Positions 33,007 to 42,433 of a DNA stretch of 64,000 nt are shown here, in pieces (position 1 is the stretch's first letter; each line of letters starts with the position of its first letter). The position numbers and the translations under genes were made by a program. The stretch covers positions 1,054,001 to 1,118,000 of the forward strand of contig NZ_JAQLOI010000001.1 of NCBI RefSeq assembly GCF_028204155.1, read 5' to 3'. The notes under the pieces were generated by a model, which was given only the letters and a program-made list of their open reading frames with translations, ran no database searches and was not told the DNA's origin. The stretch comes from Vibrio algarum. GTDB lineage: Bacteria > Pseudomonadota > Gammaproteobacteria > Enterobacterales > Vibrionaceae.

Positions 33007-34746
33007 TTATTTGTAATTTGTTTTTATTGTGTGTAATGAGTTTTTTAGAAAACTGATAGCCTTCGCTGAAGTACTATTTTCTTCTAGCACTAGGTGTATT
33101 TTTGAACCTTCAGGGCTGATACACACAACAGAGTAGGGAATTTGTGTTAGTGGCGCTGACAGGTCATATTGCTGAAGTTCTTTTAAGCTAACCTTTAGGG
33201 AATCACCAACCTTGCAAAGTAAAGGCTGAGATAATGAAACGTATAATCCACAGGAAGAGAAGTTAACGGTTTCTCCGGCGATAGAGAGTTGACCATCAAC
33301 AGTCAAATCAATAGGAGAGCGAAATTGATAACGTTGTTCTTTACGACGCGAGGTTGCATCAAAGTACATGCCAGTAGGATTGCTTGATATTTTTCGAGAA
33401 TGCCTAAATTTATTCAATATAGTTGAATTCAAAGAAGGCTTCTCTGTGAGTTGATAATCCCTGACCGAATCGAAGTTAGATATCTCCTGCAGCAATCCGA
33501 AGTGGGTTATATCGTCACCTACCTGTGTATGTTCATTTGTGAGGCAGTTTTTTTCTTCTGGGCTAAGCTCATACATATGAATACGAAATACTTTCCAACT
33601 GCTCCTGCGCGCACCTGTGTGCCAGAAGAGTTGTCTTTCAGAACGGTTTGCTTCAGGAAGCATTAATGAATAGTGTAGTGCTTTACCTTGGTGTTCATGG
33701 ACAAACGTATAAACAACGTTACTAGAATGCTTTGCACCAAATTTAGTTAGCTCATCCATGCGAGAAGTGTTAAATAAAGAACTTAGCGTTTGCTGATAGC
33801 GTTCATCATGCCAATAATCCCAAATCTCTTTATTAAAATCATTAAGCAAAGCAAATTTTAACTCTGTTCCAGAAAAGAAAAGAGGGAGGTTGCGAGTGTA
33901 TTTGATATACGTGTGTTCATAGCCATGGGTTCTGGCTTGTAATACTTTGTCTTGATTATCATGATTGGCTTTCTTTACGTGGCTATTTAACATGACATCA
34001 ATCGCTCTACCTATGATGTTACTATCGGTGAGCCTTAGCGCGCGTAGCCATCGGATACTATCATTTTCATAACACTCTTCTATACCGATGATACGATAAT
34101 CGAGAGATTTACTAAGTTCACTCAGTTTGCTCTGTTTTTCTAGTTGAACAAAATGCATTCCGACTGACTCACCAAGGTTGTAGTCGAATGCACTAGGTAC
34201 CTTGAGTTTTACACCTGAATTGGACAAATCAACACTGGTAGCATGAATTTCCTGTCCATTTTTCAGTTTAATGTTGACCTGTGAAGACATTTTTAAGCGT
34301 TTTTCTTGCCTGTTAAGTACTAAACCTAACTTGATTGGTTCCACTTCAAACGGGCTTTCTGGACTGGTAAGATCGGTTCCGGAGTTTAGCTGTGTATTTT
34401 GGTGCATTACACGAAAGTTATTTCTGGTGTTAACCATCGCTTCATAGACGCCTTCGGTGTAGCTGCCAAAACGCTTGATCTTTTTGTGGTATGAGTTAAT
34501 TGCAACATCATCTAACCAATGGGTACGCCCATCTAGTTTGTATTTTCTACACTCACCCTGAACTCTCCCTCTTAAGTCAATTGACTTAGTACAAGGGGCC
34601 ATCAGGCGATTTAATTCCATTTTTGCGATGACTTTTGCTGACGCAGGCTCACCGTGTGTTAGTTGCTCTAATACGATATTAAAATCTGGAGCACCATAAA
34701 CTGGAATTAATCTTTCTACTAAAGAGAGTATTTCAGATTGCTGCAT
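33007..34746 (-). CDS. Double-PilZ c-di-GMP receptor protein (PlzC-like)
   Basis: This 579-residue protein has no membrane segment. It contains two PilZ domains with complete c-di-GMP motifs. The first, near residue 148, has RQEKR (RxxxR) then DLSNSGVKLK (DxSxxG). The second, near residue 465, has RKEQR then NFSSCGLYVS (NxSxxG). The N-terminal 120 residues and the 230-residue middle part are not recognisable by motif. V. cholerae has a PilZ protein next to radA and serB (PlzC, as I recall), and gene order here is the same. It may act as a c-di-GMP effector on motility or surface behaviour. Divergent from radA. Confidence 0.86.
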   Translation of the reverse strand: MQQSEILSLVERLIPVYGAPDFNIVLEQLTHGEPASAKVIAKMELNRLMAPCTKSIDLRGRVQGECRKYKLDGRTHWLDDVAINSYHKKIKRFGSYTEGVYEAMVNTRNNFRVMHQNTQLNSGTDLTSPESPFEVEPIKLGLVLNRQEKRLKMSSQVNIKLKNGQEIHATSVDLSNSGVKLKVPSAFDYNLGESVGMHFVQLEKQSKLSELSKSLDYRIIGIEECYENDSIRWLRALRLTDSNIIGRAIDVMLNSHVKKANHDNQDKVLQARTHGYEHTYIKYTRNLPLFFSGTELKFALLNDFNKEIWDYWHDERYQQTLSSLFNTSRMDELTKFGAKHSSNVVYTFVHEHQGKALHYSLMLPEANRSERQLFWHTGARRSSWKVFRIHMYELSPEEKNCLTNEHTQVGDDITHFGLLQEISNFDSVRDYQLTEKPSLNSTILNKFRHSRKISSNPTGMYFDATSRRKEQRYQFRSPIDLTVDGQLSIAGETVNFSSCGLYVSLSQPLLCKVGDSLKVSLKELQQYDLSAPLTQIPYSVVCISPEGSKIHLVLEENSTSAKAISFLKNSLHTIKTNYK

Positions 34747-34882
34747 TTTTTCTGATAGAGTGTGTTCTGTTGAGTATATTAAGTAACTATCGGCTAATTA
34801 ACGATTTACTTTAATTTATTAATTTCTACGTAAAGTACGTAGATTTCCCACTAACTGATTAGCTATAACTTATTGAGGATTC

Positions 34883-36259
34883 ATGGCAAAAGTAAAACGA
34901 GCCTACGTTTGTAACGATTGTGGAGCTGATTTCCCTAGATGGCAAGGGCAATGTAATGCATGTGGGGCTTGGAACACAATAACAGAGGTACGTCTTGCTG
35001 CTTCCCCTCAAGTGGCAAGAAACGAAAGGTTAGTGGGCTATGCTGGTGCGGTAGAATCCACTGTACAAGTGTTGTCAGAAATTGATCTACAAGAAGTCCC
35101 TCGTTTTACAAGTGGCTTCAAAGAACTTGATAGAGTGTTAGGTGGCGGTGTCGTTCCTGGTGCGGCAATTTTGATTGGTGGTAGCCCAGGAGCAGGGAAA
35201 TCCACATTGCTTTTGCAAACGATGTGCCGACTGTCTTCACAAATGCCGACGTTATATGTGACAGGAGAAGAGTCTCTCCAGCAAGTAGCAATGCGGGCTT
35301 CTCGTCTTGGTTTACCAAAAGACCACCTAAAAATGCTCTCTGAGACCAATGTAGACAAAATCTGTCAAGTTGCAGAGAAAGAGCAGCCTCGAATTATGGT
35401 TATCGATTCTATTCAGGTAATGCACGTTTCTGATGTTCAATCTTCCCCAGGCAGTGTTGCCCAAGTCCGGGAATCAGCCACAACGTTAACTCGTTATGCA
35501 AAACAGAATAATGTTGCGGTATTCATAGTTGGGCATGTGACAAAAGATGGGTCATTGGCTGGTCCAAAAGTGTTAGAGCACATTATTGATTGTTCTATTC
35601 TGTTTGATGGTGGAACGGACAGTCGTTTTCGAACATTGCGAAGTAACAAAAACCGTTTTGGCGCTATCAATGAACTTGGTGTGTTTGCTATGACGGGACA
35701 GGGGTTGAAAGAAGTCACTAACCCTTCAGCAATTTTTCTTTCTCGTGGTGAAGAAGAGACATCTGGTAGCTCGGTTATGGTTGTATGGGAAGGCACTCGC
35801 CCACTTCTCGTAGAGATACAAGCTTTAGTTGACTATTCCCAACAAGCAAACCCAAGAAGAGTCGCAGTCGGTTTAGACCAAAACCGACTGTCGTTGCTGC
35901 TTGCAGTGCTTCATAAACACGGTGGATTGCAGATGGCAGACCAAGATGTGTTTGTGAATGTTGTCGGAGGTGTAAAAGTGACAGAAACAAGTGCGGATTT
36001 AGCGTTGATAATGTCATTGTTGTCCAGTTTTAGAGATAGGCCATTGCCAAAAGATGTTGTGGTTTTTGGAGAAGTTGGGCTAGCTGGTGAAATTCGCCCT
36101 GTGCCAAGCGGGCAAGAAAGGTTAATGGAAGCTTTTAAACATGGATTTAAAAAAGCGATAGTTCCCTCCGCTAACATGCCTAAAGAAGGTATTGCAGGTA
36201 TGCAGATTCACGGTGTGAAAAAATTATCTGAAGCAATAGATGCGTTTGACGAGATTTAG
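34883..36259 (+). CDS. radA: DNA repair protein RadA
   Basis: RadA is a RecA-related, DnaB-type helicase that promotes branch migration in recombination. The 458 residues show a C4 zinc finger (Cys10, 13, 24, 27 in VCNDCGADFPRWQGQCNACG), Walker A GGSPGAGKST, Walker B IMVIDSIQ, the RadA-specific KNRFG motif, and a C-terminal Lon-like domain (GVKVTETSADLALIMSLLSS). AGG with weak flanks precedes the ATG. In Vibrio it sits next to the PilZ gene and a second EF-G gene. Confidence 0.97.
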   Translation: MAKVKRAYVCNDCGADFPRWQGQCNACGAWNTITEVRLAASPQVARNERLVGYAGAVESTVQVLSEIDLQEVPRFTSGFKELDRVLGGGVVPGAAILIGGSPGAGKSTLLLQTMCRLSSQMPTLYVTGEESLQQVAMRASRLGLPKDHLKMLSETNVDKICQVAEKEQPRIMVIDSIQVMHVSDVQSSPGSVAQVRESATTLTRYAKQNNVAVFIVGHVTKDGSLAGPKVLEHIIDCSILFDGGTDSRFRTLRSNKNRFGAINELGVFAMTGQGLKEVTNPSAIFLSRGEEETSGSSVMVVWEGTRPLLVEIQALVDYSQQANPRRVAVGLDQNRLSLLLAVLHKHGGLQMADQDVFVNVVGGVKVTETSADLALIMSLLSSFRDRPLPKDVVVFGEVGLAGEIRPVPSGQERLMEAFKHGFKKAIVPSANMPKEGIAGMQIHGVKKLSEAIDAFDEI

Positions 36260-36402
36260 TGTTTAATAGAACACATGTGTCATAAAAGTGAATTCTCTGC
36301 TTTACAGCAAATAATTTCTAACCACAATTGGATCTACGTGGTAAGATGAGCCACTTTTTTTACAGAACCAACGCACGTTAGGGTATCAGTCCTGAGGGAT
36401 TG

Positions 36403-36411
36403 TGGTATACT
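36403..36411 (+). promoter_or_regulatory. Extended -10 promoter element before the second EF-G gene
   Basis: TGGTATACT combines the TGn extension with a near-consensus hexamer TATACT (36406-36411). No good -35 box sits 17 bp upstream, which is usual for extended -10 promoters. The start of the EF-G gene is 39 nt further on. Confidence 0.5.
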
Positions 36412-36449
36412 CTGCGCGCATTTTTATACCTTATTAACAGAGTAAGACA

Positions 36450-38540
36450 ATGACTGATTTATCAAAATACAGAAATATTGGTATTTTCGCGCACGTTGAT
36501 GCGGGTAAAACTACTACAACTGAGCGTATCCTTAAACTGACTGGTCAAATTCATAAGACTGGTGAAGTTCATGATGGCGAATCTACAACTGACTTCATGG
36601 ATCAGGAAGCTGAACGTGGTATTACCATTCAGTCAGCGGCAGTAAGCTGTTTCTGGAACGATCACCGTCTAAACGTTATCGATACTCCTGGACACGTTGA
36701 CTTCACAGTAGAAGTTTACCGTTCTCTTAAAGTACTTGATGGCGGCATCGGTGTGTTCTGTGGTTCTGGTGGTGTTGAACCACAATCAGAAACTAACTGG
36801 CGTTATGCTAACGAATCTGAAGTATCTCGTTTGATCTTCGTTAACAAACTGGACCGTATGGGTGCAGATTTCTTTAACGTTGTAGGCCAAGTTAAGAAAG
36901 TTCTAGGCGCTACGCCACTTGTAATGGTTCTACCTATCGGCCGCGAAGATGACTTCGTTGGTGTTGTAGACCTACTAACTCGCAAAGCATACGTTTGGGA
37001 TGACACTGGTCTTCCTGAAAACTACGAAATTCAAGACATCCCAGCAGATATGGTTGATGACGTTGAAACGTACCGTGAAGAGCTAATCGAGACTGCTGTA
37101 GAGCAAGACGACGACCTAATGGAAGCGTACATGGAAGGTGAAGAACCTTCTATCGAAGATATCAAGCGTTGTATCCGTAAAGGTACTCGTGATCTTGCAT
37201 TCTTCCCTACGTTCTGTGGTTCAGCATTTAAGAACAAGGGCGTTCAAATCGTTCTTGACGCTGTTGTTGACTACCTACCTTCTCCAACTGAAGTTGATCC
37301 TCAACCTCTTATGGATGAAGAAGGCGAAGAAACTGGCGATTACGCTATCGTTTCTGCAGACGAAACATTTAAAGCACTTGCATTCAAAATCATGGATGAC
37401 CGCTTTGGTGCACTAACTTTCGTTCGTATTTACTCTGGTAAATTGAACAAAGGCGACACCATTCTTAACTCGTTCACTGGTAAGACAGAACGTGTTGGCC
37501 GTATGGTTGAGATGCAAGCAGATGACCGTAATGAACTAACTAGCGCACAAGCTGGTGATATCATCGCGATTGTTGGTATGAAGAACGTGCAAACTGGTCA
37601 CACTCTTTGTGATCCTAAGCACCCAGTAACACTTGAGCCAATGGTTTTCCCAACTCCAGTAATCTCGATTGCTGTATCACCTAAAGATAAAGGTGGTTCT
37701 GAGAAAATGGGTATCGCAATTGGTAAAATGGTTGCAGAAGATCCTTCATTCCAAGTTGAGACAGACGAAGAGACTGGCGAAACTATCCTAAAAGGTATGG
37801 GTGAACTTCACCTAGACATTAAGGTAGACATTCTTAAGCGTACTTACGGCGTTGACTTAACAGTTGGTGCTCCTCAAGTTGCTTACCGTGAAACTATCAC
37901 TCAAGCAATTGAAGATAGCTACACGCATAAGAAACAGTCTGGTGGTTCTGGTCAGTTCGGTAAAATTGACTACCGTATCAAACCAGGTGAAGCTGGTTCA
38001 GGCTTCTCGTTCAAATCAACAGTTGTTGGTGGTAACGTACCTAAAGAATTCTGGCCTGCAGTAGAAAAAGGCTTTGCTGGTATGATGGAAAACGGTGTTC
38101 TTGCTGGCTTCCCAACACTAGACGTTGAAGTAGAACTATTTGATGGTGGCTTCCACGCAGTGGATTCATCTGCAATCGCATTTGAAATTGCAGCGAAAGG
38201 CGCATTCCGTCAATCTATGCCTAAAGCTGGTGCGCAACTTCTTGAACCAATCATGAACGTTGACGTGTTTACTCCAGACGATCACGTTGGTGATGTTATC
38301 GGTGACCTTAACCGTCGTCGTGGCATGATCAAAGATCAGCAAGCTGGCGTTACTGGTGTTCGTATTAAAGCAGACGTTCCTCTTTCAGAAATGTTTGGTT
38401 ATATCGGTCACCTACGTACAATTACTTCTGGTCGTGGTCAGTTCTCTATGGAGTTCGCTAACTATTCACCATGTCCGAATAGCGTTGCTGAAGCAGTAAT
38501 TGCAAAAGTTAAAGAAGAAAAAGAGAAAGATAAGAAATAA
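36450..38540 (+). CDS. fusA2: Elongation factor G, second copy type
   Basis: This 696-residue translational GTPase has all five EF-G domains. G1 AHVDAGKTT, G2 in AERGITIQSAAV, G3 DTPGHVDF and G4 NKLDRMGADF are intact. Domain IV holds KKQSGGSGQFGKIDYRI, and the tail is Lys/Glu-rich. It is not in a str operon (no rpsL, rpsG or tuf nearby). V. cholerae carries a comparable EF-G gene next to radA as well as the str-operon copy, so this is probably the paralogue that may be specialised for ribosome recycling or stress. Codon use looks like a highly expressed gene. Confidence 0.9.
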   Translation: MTDLSKYRNIGIFAHVDAGKTTTTERILKLTGQIHKTGEVHDGESTTDFMDQEAERGITIQSAAVSCFWNDHRLNVIDTPGHVDFTVEVYRSLKVLDGGIGVFCGSGGVEPQSETNWRYANESEVSRLIFVNKLDRMGADFFNVVGQVKKVLGATPLVMVLPIGREDDFVGVVDLLTRKAYVWDDTGLPENYEIQDIPADMVDDVETYREELIETAVEQDDDLMEAYMEGEEPSIEDIKRCIRKGTRDLAFFPTFCGSAFKNKGVQIVLDAVVDYLPSPTEVDPQPLMDEEGEETGDYAIVSADETFKALAFKIMDDRFGALTFVRIYSGKLNKGDTILNSFTGKTERVGRMVEMQADDRNELTSAQAGDIIAIVGMKNVQTGHTLCDPKHPVTLEPMVFPTPVISIAVSPKDKGGSEKMGIAIGKMVAEDPSFQVETDEETGETILKGMGELHLDIKVDILKRTYGVDLTVGAPQVAYRETITQAIEDSYTHKKQSGGSGQFGKIDYRIKPGEAGSGFSFKSTVVGGNVPKEFWPAVEKGFAGMMENGVLAGFPTLDVEVELFDGGFHAVDSSAIAFEIAAKGAFRQSMPKAGAQLLEPIMNVDVFTPDDHVGDVIGDLNRRRGMIKDQQAGVTGVRIKADVPLSEMFGYIGHLRTITSGRGQFSMEFANYSPCPNSVAEAVIAKVKEEKEKDKK

Positions 38541-38560
38541 TTTCTTTTTTCTGAATTAAC

Positions 38561-38595
38561 AAAAAACCCGAAAGTTTGCGCTTTCGGGTTTTTTT
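38561..38595 (+). terminator. Terminator after the second EF-G gene
   Basis: The 14-bp stem 38561-38574 with 38581-38594 has a 6-nt loop and a T-run, 20 nt after the stop. Confidence 0.92.
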
Positions 38596-38612
38596 ATTCG
38601 CTAAATTTAACG

Positions 38613-38822
38613 TTATTGCATATCAAGCCAAAGGCCTTCAACTTTTGTTCTTGCCCACTCAGTTTTACGTAAAAACTTTAAGCTAGATTTAATACTAGGG
38701 TCTTTTTTAAAACAATTTATGTTTACCATATGGCTCAATTCTTCCCAGCCATAATGTTCGACCAGATCAGTGAGCAGTTTTTCAAGTTTAACCCCATGAA
38801 GTGGGTTGTTGAGTTGAGTCAT
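38613..38822 (-). CDS. VF530-family small DNA-binding protein (DUF2132)
   Basis: This 69-residue protein matches the VF530 family, named after a Vibrio fischeri protein with a solved structure and reported DNA binding. NNPLHGVKLEKLLTDLVEHY, GWEELSHMVNINCF and KKDPSIKSSLKFLRKTEWAR are the family landmarks. It is a single small helical domain and its cellular role is unknown. Convergent with the second EF-G gene. Confidence 0.88.
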   Translation of the reverse strand: MTQLNNPLHGVKLEKLLTDLVEHYGWEELSHMVNINCFKKDPSIKSSLKFLRKTEWARTKVEGLWLDMQ

Positions 38823-38978
38823 AATGTACCTATCAGATAATTTTGCCGTTATTATACGTTATATCTGCTATCGAAAGATAACTTGAAAAAGGAAATTGAA
38901 CACTCAGAGGATATGGTGTTAGTTTGTAGAAGGTTTAACGTTGTTTTCAGTAGCGATGAATAGGGTTATTAGAGTGAG

Positions 38979-39010
38979 AAAAAAGACCTCATATCTTGCA
39001 ATATAAGGTC
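38979..39010 (-). terminator. Terminator of the acyl-CoA synthetase gene
   Basis: An 11-bp imperfect stem (left arm from 38985, right arm to 39010; one mismatch) is followed on the minus strand by six T (A-run 38979-38984 on plus). It lies about 75 nt past the stop of the minus-strand gene. The rest of 38823-39083 holds no gene that I can see. Confidence 0.7.
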
Positions 39011-39083
39011 ATGAATAATAAAGAGCAAAGTTTATAGCCTTAATCTTCCCAAATAACGACCTTATCTTTTGGCCAGTTTACTC

Positions 39084-40760
39084 CTACATCATGGTATTTT
39101 TTTCTAACACATGACGTTTTATCTTTAACGTTGGAGTAAGAATACCATTCTCTATACTCCAAGGGTCTTTAATCATCAATACCCCTTTAATTTTCTCGTG
39201 CGATTCTAAGTCTTGGTTCATTCGCTTAATGACCCGTTCTGCACGCCTTTGGTATCGTTCTTTGTCAAAGTTGGGGAACTGATGAGGTACGGCTAGGAGA
39301 ATAGGCGCTGGCATGCCTAAACCAACCAAGCACATCATTTCTACTCGGCTATATTCGTATAGTTTTTTCTCTATAGGGACAGGCGCGACAAACTTACCTT
39401 TCGCTGTTTTAAAGGTATCTTTCTTCCTTCCTTGAATAGAAAGGTAACCCTCGCTGTCGATAGAACCTATGTCTCCAGTATGTAGCCAGCCATCACTATC
39501 AAACGAAGATTCTGTTGCTTGGTCATTTTTATAGTAGCCAGAAAAAATCCCTTTGCTCCTGACCATAATTTCTTCGTCGGAAGCTATCTTCAGTTCAATG
39601 CCTGGGCCGCCATTACCCACCGTACCAATTTTATCAGCTCTGAATGGGTAGTTAAGCGTACTGTATGCGAAAGATTCCGTCATACCCCATGCCTCAGTGA
39701 TATTAATGCCTACACTGTGATACCACTGAAGAAGTGCAGGAGATACAGGAGCAGAACCACAGCCTAAAACACGTCCCTGATCTAATCCAAGGCCCTCGAT
39801 AATTTTCTTTTTGACGATTGAATTCACAAATGGGATTTTCAGTAAGAAATTTAGCTTCTTCTGAGGCATTTTATCTTGAATACGCTGTTGGAAGAGAGCC
39901 CATAAACGAGGCACTGAAATAAAGAGAGTCGGCCTTTGCATCTTTACATCCTCGATAAATGTATCCAATGACTCGGGAAAGGCAACTTGAACACCACCTG
40001 CTATTGATGCTCCAAAGATATAGACGCGTTCAGTGATATGCGCTAGTGGCAAGTAAGAGAATGCGCGATCGGTTTTGTTAATACTGAGATGGTCAACTAA
40101 ACGTTGAGCAGACCAACTGAACGCGCCGTAGGTAAGCATCGCTCCCTTAGGCGTACCCGATGTGCCAGAGGTATAAACAAGTGACATAAGTTTATCATCA
40201 TAATGTTTAGGGCGTTCTTCACTCGGCAAATGTTGGTCTATTAAGCTACCAAAATCGAGGTTGCATTTTGGTGTATTTTCATAAGGTAAAGATATCGTTA
40301 AAAGCTCAGGTCTACCATTGATAACTGATTCCACGGCGGTAGGGTTATCTAACTTACCGATGAAAGCAGCTTTGCTTTCACTGTGATTGATACAGTAGTC
40401 AATGGTATCTGCTCCGGCGGTAGGGAAAATTGGAACACTTACAAAGTCGCCCATCATTATTGCTAGGTCAGTTATAAACCATTCCGCACAGTTTTTAGAT
40501 ATCAAAGCCACTTTATCACCTGGTTGCAGCCCTTGTTCTCTGAGTGCGGTAACAAGCTTAAGTGCCATCTGGGCAACCTGAGAATAGGTATAGGTAACAA
40601 ACTGTCGGTTAATAATTTGCTTAAGGTATATCTCGTCTGGTCTAGAGTCTGCCCACTTAAGTATTAACTCATTTGGCGGTGGCAAAGAGCAGACAGGCAT
40701 GTCTTTTGCTCGGCTATGGTCTATAGAAGAATCTACAGCTGCATGTGTTGTTAGGCTCAT
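39084..40760 (-). CDS. AMP-forming long-chain acyl-CoA synthetase
   Basis: This 558-residue member of the ANL adenylating family activates fatty acids with ATP and CoA. The P-loop-like motif LVYTSGTSGTPKGAMLTYG (near residue 192), ITEAWGMTES, the GWLHTGDIG motif and the hinge Lys region GRKKDTFKTAKGKF are all present. The sequence resembles the COG1022 long-chain group more than E. coli FadD. No signal or membrane segment is seen, so it is cytosolic or peripheral. It is monocistronic, with its own terminator. Exact chain length preference cannot be told. Confidence 0.88.
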   Translation of the reverse strand: MSLTTHAAVDSSIDHSRAKDMPVCSLPPPNELILKWADSRPDEIYLKQIINRQFVTYTYSQVAQMALKLVTALREQGLQPGDKVALISKNCAEWFITDLAIMMGDFVSVPIFPTAGADTIDYCINHSESKAAFIGKLDNPTAVESVINGRPELLTISLPYENTPKCNLDFGSLIDQHLPSEERPKHYDDKLMSLVYTSGTSGTPKGAMLTYGAFSWSAQRLVDHLSINKTDRAFSYLPLAHITERVYIFGASIAGGVQVAFPESLDTFIEDVKMQRPTLFISVPRLWALFQQRIQDKMPQKKLNFLLKIPFVNSIVKKKIIEGLGLDQGRVLGCGSAPVSPALLQWYHSVGINITEAWGMTESFAYSTLNYPFRADKIGTVGNGGPGIELKIASDEEIMVRSKGIFSGYYKNDQATESSFDSDGWLHTGDIGSIDSEGYLSIQGRKKDTFKTAKGKFVAPVPIEKKLYEYSRVEMMCLVGLGMPAPILLAVPHQFPNFDKERYQRRAERVIKRMNQDLESHEKIKGVLMIKDPWSIENGILTPTLKIKRHVLEKNTMM

Positions 40761-41702
40761 ATTTTCACGTTCTCATTGTTATCATTTTGCTACTTAATTG
40801 TAACATATCGATAACATAATGATAGTTTTTAAACTAGCGTTTGAATAGCACTATAGTCGTAGATATTGAAGTTAGAACACTAAAAACCCTTAACCTTAAT
40901 AATGTATGTGTCAATAGTATGGTCTACCATAATATTGTGGGGTTGATTCCATATTTGATGTTTAAATAAAATAAGAGAGTACACAACAATATATTTGATA
41001 TTTGTTGATTGACAAGTCCTGCAGGTAAGCTACGTTTAAAATACCAAGGTAGTAAAGTGATCTTAGTTCAGGAAAGTAAGAAAAAAACCGTCTCAATAAT
41101 GAGAATGAATAAATATTTTTCGTTTGTGAACAAGATCACGAAATAAGCTAGAAATGTGTCTAGTTTCTGAGACTATAAGCTCTACAAATAGTAGGGGTAC
41201 TTTATATAAAGAAAAACTATGCTAGGTTGTGCATTCGAATTTATAATTTAAACCTAATTGATTGATTGTTAGGACTTATTTTGAAATCTACAAAAAAGGT
41301 AGCAACATTATTGAGTGATATTGTTATTTGGGGTTTGATTCATTATCAGTTAATAAAAAGTCATATTTTTCAATTAGTTTAATTTTTTTGGATAGGTTAT
41401 CTTGTTTAATAATAGGTAAATAAATATATTTCTCATTTGAATTTTATTTATTAATTAGCTCAATTTAATGATCTGAAAGCTAGGTATATTGTATGACCAA
41501 TAATCGCCTAAATAAAGCGATATTACGGTTTTACAGGATGTCATTCTTAAACGGTGTGATATTCTCAAAGTTGTTTTAGGGGATCTTTTTGCTAGCTAAA
41601 TGTTCACATCCCCAACGGACAATTATTTACAACCTAAATGCATGCTTTGATTTTGGTGATTAAAGCAATGTAATAATGATTAGATATGATGTGGAGTCTA
41701 TT
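40761..41702. promoter_or_regulatory. Long AT-rich intergenic region upstream of the Tad locus
   Basis: These 942 nt separate the divergent acyl-CoA synthetase from flp and carry no supported gene. They are clearly AT-richer than the flanks. A good CRP-like site lies at 41125-41140 (TGTGA-N6-TCACG). It is about 570 bp before flp and 370 bp before the other gene, so either could use it. Many A/T tracts suggest a target for H-NS-like silencing. I found no sigma-54 consensus. Confidence 0.5.
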
Positions 41703-41906
41703 ATGTTTCTTTCAACTTATGTAAAAGTACAAAGCTTGTTAACAGAGTTTAAAAATGATGAGCGTGGTGTAACTGCGATTGAATATGCGGTAGTAGCAGT
41801 TGCGGTAGCCACGGTTGTTGCTGTTGTATTTGGTTCAGGGACGGAAGGACCTCTATTCGATGTAATAGATGGGTTACTTGGTGATGTAGCAGCTATATTT
41901 GATTAA
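41703..41906 (+). CDS. flp: Flp-type type IVb pilin
   Basis: Flp is the major subunit of Tad pili. From ATG 41703 (GGAG at a 6-nt spacing) the precursor has 67 residues. An earlier ATG at 41676 would add nine and has no ribosome site. A basic leader ends in KNDERG, and the mature protein would start at VTAIEYAVVAVAVATVV. This is the G-x4-EY signature (Glu at +5, Tyr at +6) cut by TadV, followed by a hydrophobic helix. The acidic tail is short. It is the first gene of the Tad locus. Confidence 0.93.
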   Translation: MFLSTYVKVQSLLTEFKNDERGVTAIEYAVVAVAVATVVAVVFGSGTEGPLFDVIDGLLGDVAAIFD

Positions 41907-41989
41907 GCACCAGCGACGTAAATCGAATTTATTTCTTTTTCGGTTCTGTTTTTTGTAATCGATAGAGTAGAGAAGTAAGGATTGTTGCT

Positions 41990-42423
41990 GTGACTGTAAT
42001 CAATGTGATTGTCACAATTGCAACGGTGATTCTTGTCTATGTGGCGCTAAGTGATATCCGTTCTAGAAAAATCTCGAATACAGCGTCGGGTTTGCTATTT
42101 GTAAATTCGATGCTGTACTGCGGACTGCTTGGTTATTGGACGCAATTACTTGTTGTTATTCCGGTTTTTATATTTGGTTTTCTGCTATGGCAGATTGGTA
42201 TTTGGGGGCCGGAGATGCTAAGTTATTAGCTGCAATTGTTCCAATGATTCAGCTAAACCACCTAGCTTCTGTTTTATTATTGATAGCTTGTTTCGGTGGT
42301 ATCTTGGCAATTGTTATGTGGGTTCTTTCACGGTTAACGACGAGAAACACTTATAAGCATGTCCCATATGGTGTGCCAATTTCGATAGGTTGTTGGTTAG
42401 GGGTAATAGCTTCAATCCCTTAG
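41990..42423 (+). pseudogene. tadV: Prepilin peptidase TadV/CpaA, frameshifted
   Basis: TadV is the aspartic membrane peptidase that matures Flp and the TadE/TadF pseudopilins. The first frame (41990-42229) holds the first catalytic Asp in LSDIRSRKIS, then runs through IFGFLLWQIGIWG into a stop. The second frame, open from 42136, supplies the GAGDAKLL motif with the second Asp and the remaining helices, to 42423. The switch is at the G5 run 42204-42208; a sixth G would restore one frame of 144 residues, the usual family size. As read, neither half is active. All other catalytic features are intact, so the lesion is recent, reversible, bypassed by recoding, or a base-calling error. Confidence 0.85.
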
Positions 42424-42433
42424 GGGGATAAAA

